Below are positions 24,804-33,002 of a stretch of 37,097 nt of DNA, piece by piece. The stretch comes from an uncultured Verrucomicrobiota bacterium (GTDB lineage Bacteria; Verrucomicrobiota; Verrucomicrobiia; Verrucomicrobiales; DEV007), in the NCBI GenBank assembly GCA_902510815.1, contig CABXDI010000013.1, forward strand, positions 1 through 37,097, read 5' to 3'. The notes under the pieces are model-generated. The model saw nothing but the letters and a program-made list of their open reading frames with translations, was not told where the DNA came from and did not search any database. Within the stretch, counting starts at the first letter, position 1. Each line of letters starts with the position of its first letter. The translations under genes and the position numbers were made by a program.

Positions 24804-26459
24804 ATGAAATATTTAATTTATCTCTTGGGATTATTAATTTTTACGAAATGTTTTTCTTTTGCTGATTCCAAGCTCACATATCATGCTGAGGGTAAAGGAG
24901 GAGCTATTGCCGCTGAGGACCCAAGAGCAGTTAGTGCAGGAATGACCATTCTTAGGTTGGGTGGTAATGCAGCAGATTCTTCAGTTGCTGTGATGCTCGC
25001 TGCTAGTGTTGTCGATTATGGTATGTTCTCAATTGGTTCAGAGGTTCCGTTCATGATTTTTGATTCAGCCTCTGGTAAAGTAAAAACACTTTCAGGTTTG
25101 GGAAGCGCTCCATTAGACAAGGAATCGATTCCTAAGTATTTCAAGGAAGGTATTCCTGCTGGAGGAGGAATGAGAGCGGTGCCTGTCCCAGGAGCCGTCC
25201 ATCTTTTTTTTACTGTTTTAATCGAGTATGGGACAATGTCTTTTTCTGAAGTTGCAGCACCTACTTTGAAAATTTTAGATCAAGGCGGTGAAGATTGGTA
25301 TGACGAATTAGCAATAACCATAAGAAAATTAATAGCAACCGAGTCGAAAGCAAACGGTAATCGAAAAGAAAAATTAAAAGCTGCACGGGACCGTTTCTAT
25401 AAGGGAGATATTGCTGAACAATTGGTTAATTACTATAAAGAGAATGGAGGTTATCTAACGTTACAAGATTTAAAAGAACATCAGACTCTCATCGAGGATC
25501 CAGTTAGCGTTAACTATAAAGGTTATACAATTTTAAAATGTGGCCCTTGGACTCAAGGTCCTTACCTATGCCAGACACTTAGGATTCTTGAGGGTTTTAA
25601 TTTAAAAGCGATGGGGCATTTGTCTGGTAACTATATTCATGCTTTGACCGAGTCTTTGAAGTTAGGTTTAGCTGATCGTGATTATTATTATGGTGACCCT
25701 AGATTTACTAAGGTTCCTATGGATGAGCTCTTGTCAGATGAGTATACGAAGATTCGTCAAGGCCTTGTTAATATGGAATCGGCTTCTCTAAAAGTTAGAC
25801 CTGGTGATCCAATTAATATGAAAGCATTGGTTGATAAGCCTTCGAAGTACCGCCCTGGTCCTGGAGGAACAACAACGTGTGTTGTTGCTGATAAGTGGGG
25901 TAATTTTGTGGCGGCAACTCCGAGCGGTAATCCACCTTACAATATATGTGAGACCTTAGGAATTGCTCATGGCAATAGGTTACGAAGTTTAAATACGGCT
26001 AAAGGGCATCCTAACCGAATTGAACCAGGAAAAAGACCAAGGATTACTTTGACTCCAACTCTAGTAATGAAAGAGGGGATGCCAATTATGGGAATCAGTG
26101 TTGCAGGTGGAGATCTTCAAGACCAAACGACATTAAATTGTTTGCTAAACTTTATTGAGTTTGGAATGAAACCACAAAAGGCGGTCACTGCCTCACGGTT
26201 TTCGACTAGGCATCACGAAAACTCTTTTGATCCTACTGCTCTTCGTACGGTTGGTGTTTTAGGTGGACTCACTCTTAATACTGAGATCAAAGAGAATGTG
26301 GTAAAGGATCTCCTTAATAGGGGGCACAAGGTTTCAAAGGCTAGTGGAGCAATCGCTGCTCCGGTGATGGTTTTTTATGAAAAAGAAACTGATCTTTTCT
26401 ATGCTGCGGGGGATCCTAAAGCTAACAGACATGCTGCGGTGATAGAGTCAGTCAAATAA
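24804..26459 (+). CDS. Exported gamma-glutamyltransferase-family protein
   Basis: 551 aa from ATG 24804; an in-frame TTG lies two codons upstream but the ATG gives a cleaner signal peptide (MKYLIYLLGLLIFTKCFSFA). This is an N-terminal nucleophile hydrolase precursor that normally self-cleaves before a Thr. The pre-cleavage part has GKGGAIAAEDPRAVSAGM and LRLGGNAADSSVA; the likely nucleophile is T356 in GGTTTCVVADKWGN. The His after the usual TT pair is Thr here. The usual GSPGGS oxyanion segment is SVAGGDLQDQ (G435, G436, D437), as in YwrD-like members, so the substrate may not be glutathione. The length is normal for the family. It starts the plus-strand pair with the propeller gene 63 bp downstream and diverges from the giant operon. 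Confidence 0.9.
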   Translation: MKYLIYLLGLLIFTKCFSFADSKLTYHAEGKGGAIAAEDPRAVSAGMTILRLGGNAADSSVAVMLAASVVDYGMFSIGSEVPFMIFDSASGKVKTLSGLGSAPLDKESIPKYFKEGIPAGGGMRAVPVPGAVHLFFTVLIEYGTMSFSEVAAPTLKILDQGGEDWYDELAITIRKLIATESKANGNRKEKLKAARDRFYKGDIAEQLVNYYKENGGYLTLQDLKEHQTLIEDPVSVNYKGYTILKCGPWTQGPYLCQTLRILEGFNLKAMGHLSGNYIHALTESLKLGLADRDYYYGDPRFTKVPMDELLSDEYTKIRQGLVNMESASLKVRPGDPINMKALVDKPSKYRPGPGGTTTCVVADKWGNFVAATPSGNPPYNICETLGIAHGNRLRSLNTAKGHPNRIEPGKRPRITLTPTLVMKEGMPIMGISVAGGDLQDQTTLNCLLNFIEFGMKPQKAVTASRFSTRHHENSFDPTALRTVGVLGGLTLNTEIKENVVKDLLNRGHKVSKASGAIAAPVMVFYEKETDLFYAAGDPKANRHAAVIESVK

Positions 26460-26522
26460 TTGTTGTAAATTTTAGAATAATTACAATGGACAGGAGAGTT
26501 GTAAAATTGAATAGTAATTCTA

Positions 26523-29500
26523 ATGAGATTAATACCCGCTACCTTAATTTTTTCTCTTTTAGTTTTTAATTTTGTTTCGGCTGAAATTCCGAAGCCTGAT
26601 GATGCTCCGCTTCCTCTTTCTCCTGAGGAGAGTAAAAAACATTTTAAGCTTACGGAGGGCTTTAGGATAGATCTCATTGCTTCAGAGCCTCTCATTAAAG
26701 ATCCGAGTTGTATTGCTTGGGACTCTAAAGGACAATTGTTTGTGACCGAAATTTACGGTTATAATTTGGAGGGTCATTTGGATGTGACCGAGCTTAACAA
26801 GACTGGTAAATTGGACAAATCCATTCGTCGTATTCGCGTTGGACCCGAACTAAAGGCTGAAGCTCAAAAAGGTCAGACTGGAAGCCTGAAGCTACTAATA
26901 GATAATGATAAAGATGGTAGAATGGATGAGGCTATTGTATGGGCAGATGATATTCCTGCGGCTTACGGTGTCATTGTAGTTGAAAACGGAATTATTATCA
27001 CAGCTGCTCCGCACATTATCTTTTTTGCTGATACTAATGGAGATAATAAACCGGATATAAGAAAAACTCTTTTTACGGGTTTTACTACCGGAGAAATGGA
27101 GAGAGCTATTAATAATCCCGTTATGGGGCCAGACGGTTGGATATATGCTGGGCAAGGATGGGGAGGGGGAGATGTTACCGGACCAGGTCTAAAAGGATCA
27201 GTTAAAATGGGGCGTACAGATTTTAGATTTAAGGTTGATGGTTCTGCTATCGAACCAGTGAGTGGTTCAAATCATACTTTTGGGATGGCTTTTGATGATG
27301 TTGGGAATCGATTTCTAATTACAACAAGTGTACCATCTTTATACGCGGTTCCGTTACCTTATCATTATCTAAAAAGGAATCCTCATGTTCCTACTCCTAG
27401 CTTGACTGAGACGGCCAGTAATTATCATAACACGTTTCCAACGAGTACGCCTCATCCTTGGAGGAGTAAAAGGGGAGCTGATCCGAGGTGGGTTAAGTTT
27501 TACGGTGAAGGAGAAACTAAGCCTAATGGTAATTTCACCTCTGCCTGTGGCCAGCAAATTTACAGGGCAACTCTTTTCCCAGAGGCATATCGTGGTAATT
27601 ATTTCTGTTGTGAACCCCAACAGAGCATGGTTCACAGAGCCGTCGTTGAACGTGATGGTCCTGGCGTGCGCGTTCGCCGTCATCCTAAGAACAGAGAATC
27701 AGAATTTTTGACTTCAACGGACGGGTGGTTTCGTCCAAATAATTTAAGAGTTGGTCCTGATGGGGCGTTGTACGTCATAGATATGTACCGTGAAATTATA
27801 GAGGATTATTCTGCAATACCTCGCTACATGCAGCAGCAATACGGATTACTTAATGGTAGTGATAGGGGAAGAATTTGGAGGGTTGCACCAGTGAGTAGTA
27901 AGCCACAACCTATTAAGGGTAATGGTCAGAAGTTTGCTAAATCTGTATCAGAAAGAATCAAAAAATTATATAAACCAGGGGCAAATTTATCTAATGCCCT
28001 AAGTGATGATAATTATGCTATTAGGCTGCATGGGTTGAGGGCTGCTGATAAATTATTTAATAAGAATAATGCTCTATTTTTAAAAGCGTTAGCGCTACTT
28101 GAAAATGAATCCGATTCGAGTGTGCTTTTGCAGCTTGCATTAAGTTTGGGTGAAAGTGATTCACCTGAAGCAGTTAAAGGACTTCTTAATTTAGCAACTA
28201 ATTATTCTAAAATTCGTTGGATGGACAATGCTGTGTTGAGCTCTTTAGGTCGTACCGCAGGCCATTTTTTTAAGTTGGCCATTAAAGAAAAATCAAAAGT
28301 GAATTCCTCGTTACTTGAAAGGGTTGCTGAAACAGCGGCAAGGTCTGGTCAAGCCAGTTCACTGTTGGTTGCCGTGAATCATCCTGATTCTGCTTTCAGA
28401 CTCCGAATTCTTGGGCTTGCGGATAAGCATGGCGTTGATGTGTCTGGTTCACTACGTGACGCGGCAGATCGAGCCCTTTTAGATAAAACAGCTAGTAAAA
28501 AAGAGCAACTAGCAGCGCTTGAATTAATTCATCACGCGAGCCCTTTGGTCGTTGAGTTAGCAGTAAAAAGATTAATGGAACCTGCCTCGAGTTCAGACTT
28601 TAGAGTAAAAGTCATTAATGCTGTTCTTTCCAAAGAGAGCCCGGTAGCGGCCAAGGTTCTGATAGATCATTTGCCAAGAACGACTCCGCGCCTTGGTTCG
28701 ATTATTGTTGAAGAGCTCTTGGCTTATAATAAAACCACTAAGGAGCTCTTGAAAACTATTCCTAATATAAGTCTTTCCGAATTGCAGGTGTACCGTTTGC
28801 TGAATCATGATGATAGTGAAATTCGTGCGCTTGCGAACTCACTCTCCAATGCAAGTCATGTTGATCCAGAAGGTAAGGAAAAGTATAAAGCATTTTATTC
28901 AGCATTATCTAATAAAGCAGACATACAAAAAGGTGGCGTTTTGTTTGGCGCGCATTGCGGTACGTGTCATCAATTTAAAGGCCAAGGAATTAGTGTGGGT
29001 CCTCCACTTGATGGAGAAGCTGGACGTCCTGCCGAGTCACTCTTAGCAGATGTATTAAATCCCTCAGGAGAAATTACTGCGGGTTATAGAACCTACATTG
29101 CTAAGATAAATGGGGGCATTGAGCATACCGGGGTATTATCCTCGGAATCAGCGACCAGTATTTCACTTATCAAGGCGGCTGGTTCAGAGACTCAAATCCT
29201 ACGTTCTGACCTTGCCTCGTTATCACCAGTCGACCTTTCACTAATGCCTTCAACTTTCGATAAAATATTAAAACCTAAGGATTTGTCGGATATCATATGG
29301 TTTATTAAAAACAAAAAAACTGACAATTCTCTGGTTCTCTTTGACGATGAGCCTCGCTTTGCTGAGTCTCTTGATGCAGGCAAGGGGGAGGCTGCAATTG
29401 ATGAAGACGATTGTTTATCTGGTAAAGCTTGTTTAACGGTTTCAGGTTTTCAGAGGTACTCTAGCCAATTGCCTGGCTGGGATTTTAATGTTCGAAAGAA

Positions 29501-29813
29501 TCCTAAAAACAAGGATGAATTTCGATATATAAGAATAGCGATGAAGGGGGTTGATGCTAAAGGCATGATGGTTGAATTTGCCGACAAAGGAAAGTTTCCA
29601 CCTGAAAACAAAGCCGTCAGGACTTACTACGTGGGTGATAATTCAACTGGATGGCAATCCAATCAGCTTTCTAAAGAAATTCCAACAAAGTGGAAAAGTT
29701 ATACCATTGACCTTTGGAAGGATAATGGAGACTTCACCATCACAGGAATGGCGTTTACGACAATGGGAGGGAAGGGAAGCTATGATAAAATAGAACTTCT
29801 CAGAGAGCTATAA
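26523..29813 (+). CDS. PVC-type membrane-bound dehydrogenase-like protein with cytochrome c domain
   Basis: 1096 aa with a signal peptide (MRLIPATLIFSLLVFNFVSA). Residues about 40-460 form a beta-propeller of the Pirellula/Verrucomicrobium N-terminal type (GFRIDLIASEP, IAWDSKGQLFVTE, DNLRVGPDGALYV-like repeats). A HEAT-like helical part covers about 480-780. The haem-binding domain typical of this group is at about 795-930, with CGTCH at 812-816 and GQGISVGPPLDG after it. The C-terminal 150 residues look like a beta-sandwich, perhaps carbohydrate-binding. Such proteins are abundant in PVC bacteria and are thought to be periplasmic oxidoreductases acting on sugars or alcohols; the substrate is unknown. 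Its stop is 9 bp from the stop of the convergent oxidoreductase gene. Confidence 0.88.
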   Translation: MRLIPATLIFSLLVFNFVSAEIPKPDDAPLPLSPEESKKHFKLTEGFRIDLIASEPLIKDPSCIAWDSKGQLFVTEIYGYNLEGHLDVTELNKTGKLDKSIRRIRVGPELKAEAQKGQTGSLKLLIDNDKDGRMDEAIVWADDIPAAYGVIVVENGIIITAAPHIIFFADTNGDNKPDIRKTLFTGFTTGEMERAINNPVMGPDGWIYAGQGWGGGDVTGPGLKGSVKMGRTDFRFKVDGSAIEPVSGSNHTFGMAFDDVGNRFLITTSVPSLYAVPLPYHYLKRNPHVPTPSLTETASNYHNTFPTSTPHPWRSKRGADPRWVKFYGEGETKPNGNFTSACGQQIYRATLFPEAYRGNYFCCEPQQSMVHRAVVERDGPGVRVRRHPKNRESEFLTSTDGWFRPNNLRVGPDGALYVIDMYREIIEDYSAIPRYMQQQYGLLNGSDRGRIWRVAPVSSKPQPIKGNGQKFAKSVSERIKKLYKPGANLSNALSDDNYAIRLHGLRAADKLFNKNNALFLKALALLENESDSSVLLQLALSLGESDSPEAVKGLLNLATNYSKIRWMDNAVLSSLGRTAGHFFKLAIKEKSKVNSSLLERVAETAARSGQASSLLVAVNHPDSAFRLRILGLADKHGVDVSGSLRDAADRALLDKTASKKEQLAALELIHHASPLVVELAVKRLMEPASSSDFRVKVINAVLSKESPVAAKVLIDHLPRTTPRLGSIIVEELLAYNKTTKELLKTIPNISLSELQVYRLLNHDDSEIRALANSLSNASHVDPEGKEKYKAFYSALSNKADIQKGGVLFGAHCGTCHQFKGQGISVGPPLDGEAGRPAESLLADVLNPSGEITAGYRTYIAKINGGIEHTGVLSSESATSISLIKAAGSETQILRSDLASLSPVDLSLMPSTFDKILKPKDLSDIIWFIKNKKTDNSLVLFDDEPRFAESLDAGKGEAAIDEDDCLSGKACLTVSGFQRYSSQLPGWDFNVRKNPKNKDEFRYIRIAMKGVDAKGMMVEFADKGKFPPENKAVRTYYVGDNSTGWQSNQLSKEIPTKWKSYTIDLWKDNGDFTITGMAFTTMGGKGSYDKIELLREL

Positions 29814-29822
29814 TAAAAAAAA

Positions 29823-31187
29823 TTAGGCGCTGAAGCCCTCGACTTCCCAGCCTTCTCTGTAATTTCTTTTAATTAGTTTATTTGCAGATGCACTATTCTT
29901 TATGGTCAGATTTTGTGCGTCCCACGTCAATTTTTGATCCGGATTTCTTATAGCAACCGTGCCAAGGAGAATGGCTTCGGTCATTGGTCCGGTTTGTTCA
30001 AAGTAAGATTCGTTCTTAGTCTTTCCAAGGATAGCATCTAAAAAGTGATGATAGTGATTTCTTGGATCAAGATCTGGCTTAATCGTGCCCTTATATTTAT
30101 CCCTAGGAAGCAACATAGCTCCTCCACCATTAGGAATTAAGACGGCTCCTTCAGTGCCAACAATAAGTGCTGACTCTGGTGGGTATTTATCTCCATGGTA
30201 CCACTTTTGTGCCTCTTCTGGTGGATAGAATAGTCCATCAAACCACTCAATTGTTATCTCGTCTTTTTCGGTTAGGGAGTTGCCTGGAAATGTCCAAGTG
30301 ATGTGATCACTCTGGGGCCACGTATCACCTCTTCGTGGTTTTGAAATTTTCCATGAATCTTGAACTCTTGCATGAATGGTTTTTGGTGCCGTTAAATCAA
30401 GTGCCTTCCAAGTAGCGTCAAAGACGTGGCAACCGATGTCACCGGACCATCCTGTTCCAAAGTCTTGCCAAGCTCGCCATTTACTTGGGTGGTAAATTTC
30501 AGGAGCGTATGGCCTGGTGGGTGCCGTTCCTAGCCAAAGGTCCCAATTTAATTGATCAGGTTTAGTATGCTTTTTCTCGGGCCTAGGGCCAACGAGTCGG
30601 TAGCTCTGAATTGCTCCTGGTCTGTTAGAACAAAGATAGACATGTTTCACTTTTCCAATCAGTCCCTTCTTTATGTAATGGACACCCATTCTGTCACCGA
30701 AGCCAGAAGCGGCTTGAGTTCCTAATTGTGTTTTTACTCCAGCATCACGAGTCGCTTCAGCTAATGCTCTGACTTCTGCTACGTCGTGGCAAAGGGGTTT
30801 TTGGCAGTACACATGTTTCTTTGCTTTGACAGCATTGTAAGCAATGGGGAAGTGCATGTGATCTGGAACCGTAACGTTAATGGAATCAATTTTGTCGCCC
30901 TCCTTTTCCATGAGTTCTCTCCAGTCAGAATAGGTTCTGGCCTCAGGAATTTCTTTGGAGACTTTGTCCAAGTAGTTTTTATCAACGTCACAAATGGCAA
31001 CAACCTTAGTTTTTGAATGCGAACTGAAATTTTTATAGTCGTTATAACCCATCATTCCTCCAACACCAATGCAGGCATGTTGAATATTACCGTTAGGGCT
31101 TTTCCCAGATGAAATAGATGGAGCAAAAACAGTGCTTGCTAAGGTTGTCTTCAGGAATTTACGACGATTAGAGGTCAGTTTTTTCAT
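29823..31187 (-). CDS. Tat-exported Gfo/Idh/MocA-family oxidoreductase
   Basis: 454 aa from ATG 31187; a TTG three codons upstream is in frame but less likely. A twin-arginine signal is at the start: SNRRKFLKTTLAST with R8-R9. The Rossmann part has IGVGGMMG (40-47), the acidic DVD (67-69) and QKPLCHD (K130, P131; the family's EKP). GTGWSGDIGCHVFD near 244-257 is the usual C-terminal-domain motif with H254. The family uses NAD(P) on sugars or related compounds. Secreted PVC members probably bind their cofactor tightly before export. It is the last gene of a minus-strand set; the 183-aa gene ends 23 bp upstream. Confidence 0.9.
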   Translation of the reverse strand: MKKLTSNRRKFLKTTLASTVFAPSISSGKSPNGNIQHACIGVGGMMGYNDYKNFSSHSKTKVVAICDVDKNYLDKVSKEIPEARTYSDWRELMEKEGDKIDSINVTVPDHMHFPIAYNAVKAKKHVYCQKPLCHDVAEVRALAEATRDAGVKTQLGTQAASGFGDRMGVHYIKKGLIGKVKHVYLCSNRPGAIQSYRLVGPRPEKKHTKPDQLNWDLWLGTAPTRPYAPEIYHPSKWRAWQDFGTGWSGDIGCHVFDATWKALDLTAPKTIHARVQDSWKISKPRRGDTWPQSDHITWTFPGNSLTEKDEITIEWFDGLFYPPEEAQKWYHGDKYPPESALIVGTEGAVLIPNGGGAMLLPRDKYKGTIKPDLDPRNHYHHFLDAILGKTKNESYFEQTGPMTEAILLGTVAIRNPDQKLTWDAQNLTIKNSASANKLIKRNYREGWEVEGFSA

Positions 31188-31210
31188 TTTTTTCAATGTT
31201 AGCTAAATAA

Positions 31211-31762
31211 TTAAGTCTTAATTTTGTTTAACTTTTTTATCAGTTTACCATTCTCTATGAACTTTACTGATTTGTAATCTATTTTCGGAATGGAAATGAT
31301 CAGTGGGCAAGAAAATTTTGCTGTTTGTGACTTTTTTTTCTTCGTATTATATCTCAATTCAAGTTCACCTTCATTGTTAGTTAGCGAAATAACATCAAAT
31401 TCGTAAAAGAATGATCCTCGCCTGATTGCAGAAATAACAATCTTTGATTGTAATGATCCCTCTTTTAAACGGTTTGATTTGTCTCCCTGAACAAAGGCAA
31501 TTCCGAAAGCAGAATTAAAACTTTTTTGCTCACTAGTGACAACAAATGATTGAGGTTTTTTAGGTTCGAATTTGCTAGAAACGAAGTAACCCGAGTGAAC
31601 ATCAAAATTAATTTTATTGGGCTTGTCTATTTTTTCCTCAGAAGAAGAGAAAGTGATCATCAATGTGAATAATAACCCAATTAATGTAGGGGGTTTCCCA
31701 GGTTGATGACTTTTAGGCATAGTTAGAAATATTTTTATTCTTTTAAGGTAGATGTATTTCAT
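31211..31762 (-). CDS. Exported protein of unknown function, 183 aa
   Basis: I do not recognise a named family. The ATG at 31762 gives an N-terminus with a basic stretch; starting instead at Met15 (31720) leaves a short region followed by the hydrophobic segment PTLIGLLFTLMITFSSS, a better signal peptide. The mature part is beta-rich with INFDVHSGYFVSSKFEP, FGIAFVQGDKSNRL and ELRYNTKKKKSQTAKFSCPLIISIPK; the style recalls small conserved exported proteins of planctomycetes and verrucomicrobia. It sits between the CBM9-like and Gfo/Idh/MocA genes on the same strand, with short gaps. Confidence 0.75.
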   Translation of the reverse strand: MKYIYLKRIKIFLTMPKSHQPGKPPTLIGLLFTLMITFSSSEEKIDKPNKINFDVHSGYFVSSKFEPKKPQSFVVTSEQKSFNSAFGIAFVQGDKSNRLKEGSLQSKIVISAIRRGSFFYEFDVISLTNNEGELELRYNTKKKKSQTAKFSCPLIISIPKIDYKSVKFIENGKLIKKLNKIKT

Positions 31763-31834
31763 TTGTTAAGGAAACGAAATAGACATCCATTTCCTTAGAA
31801 ATTAATTAAAACAATCTCCAAAATTATTTTAATA

Positions 31835-32866
31835 CTACTCAAGTAGTCTCACGCGATAAAATCCCTTTTTGCCTTTGGGAGCATCTTCGTGAGTGAATGA
31901 TGTTTTCTCATCTTCACCTTCAATTCCATCATCAAGTTCTTCCCACTCGATCATGTCCGTAGAGAAATCAACTCCATAGATCTTGCCTGCAACGGAGTTC
32001 CAAGTGATGTCAGTGGAATTTGCATTGTCACCGTTGGGTCCGAACTCAGTAATAATGAATGGGACTCGAGCACCGGTAAAAGTGATTTCTCCATGAGGTC
32101 TTACAGCAAAAAATTGTCCAGATGTCCAATTCCATGTAGGTAAAGCGCCTGAGCTGGCAATTTTAGCAATATTAAAATACCAGACGTCATCAAATTCTGG
32201 GGCTTTTGGATGGTACAATCCATTGGTTCCAAATTCATCTGCATTGAAATCTGTCCAAGGGATAAATAATTCAACAACTCCTCCAAAGTCGCCATGATTA
32301 GATACCCAATTTAGTTCCCTAGGAGCAGCCCATCCTGCGTTGTTTCCAAAATTAGCGTTGTATCTAGCTTCTAAAAAAGTTGTTCTTTCCTGATCATCGA
32401 GTTCATCCGCGAATCTAGTGATAAGACCATTGGTCTGCCAAATGCCAATATGGTAACCGTCGAAGCTTCCTTCGTTAGGCTCATCATCATCATTGGGGTC
32501 TATAAAAATATTATAATCATCAAATCCAAAGTCAACGTTTCCTCCCCAATCTCCCCAGGAAGTGTTATTAGTTTGGGCTATCATATAGAGACCTTCATCA
32601 TTCCATAGTAATTGAAATTCAATTTTCTCACTAGATTCTGTTCCGCCAGTTCTCAGAAGTTTAAAATCGGTTGCCGCTTCGCTGGCTTTATCCCATTCTC
32701 CGGGACTACGAACACCATCTAATACGGGTGCTGATGCGTTAAAAACTACTTCATATGTTTTTATTTGGGCTTCTGAATTTAAAGCGAGTAGAAAAAATGT
32801 TCCTACTAGCATATTCAAAATGGATTTTGTGGTAAAAGGCCTAGATTTTTGCTCCTGATTTGTCAT
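31835..32866 (-). CDS. Exported CBM9-like carbohydrate-binding protein
   Basis: 343 aa. A signal peptide lies at about 18-34 (MLVGTFFLLALNSEAQ); Met19 (32812) is a possible alternative start. Residues about 40-255 resemble the CBM9-like fold, with APVLDGVRSPGEWDKA near the start, LLWNDEGLYMIAQTNN, and DFGFDDYNIFIDPNDDDEP. The last 70 residues (TDITWNSVAGKIYGVDFSTDMIEW...GFYRVRLLE) form the C-terminal module seen in many verrucomicrobial secreted proteins and resemble the end of the 3807-aa giant. It probably binds a glycan at the cell surface. It is first of the three-gene minus-strand set and diverges from the FHA/GTPase gene across about 136 bp. Confidence 0.8.
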   Translation of the reverse strand: MTNQEQKSRPFTTKSILNMLVGTFFLLALNSEAQIKTYEVVFNASAPVLDGVRSPGEWDKASEAATDFKLLRTGGTESSEKIEFQLLWNDEGLYMIAQTNNTSWGDWGGNVDFGFDDYNIFIDPNDDDEPNEGSFDGYHIGIWQTNGLITRFADELDDQERTTFLEARYNANFGNNAGWAAPRELNWVSNHGDFGGVVELFIPWTDFNADEFGTNGLYHPKAPEFDDVWYFNIAKIASSGALPTWNWTSGQFFAVRPHGEITFTGARVPFIITEFGPNGDNANSTDITWNSVAGKIYGVDFSTDMIEWEELDDGIEGEDEKTSFTHEDAPKGKKGFYRVRLLE

Positions 32867-33002
32867 TTGAAAACTTTTACTACGAAATGAGCATTTAAAG
32901 CAAGCTAAATACCTTGATAGCCAGTGGCTTATTAATAGGGATTTCTATTTTCAGAACTAGCATTTAGTGTTATTCAGAGTATATATTTTAAGTTCGATTC
33001 AA

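Noticed and set aside
32967-33002. GTG start giving a 12-residue N-terminal extension to the GTPase protein
   Set aside because: The ATG at 33003 places the FHA-like strand at the N-terminus, and no ribosome binding site favours the GTG.
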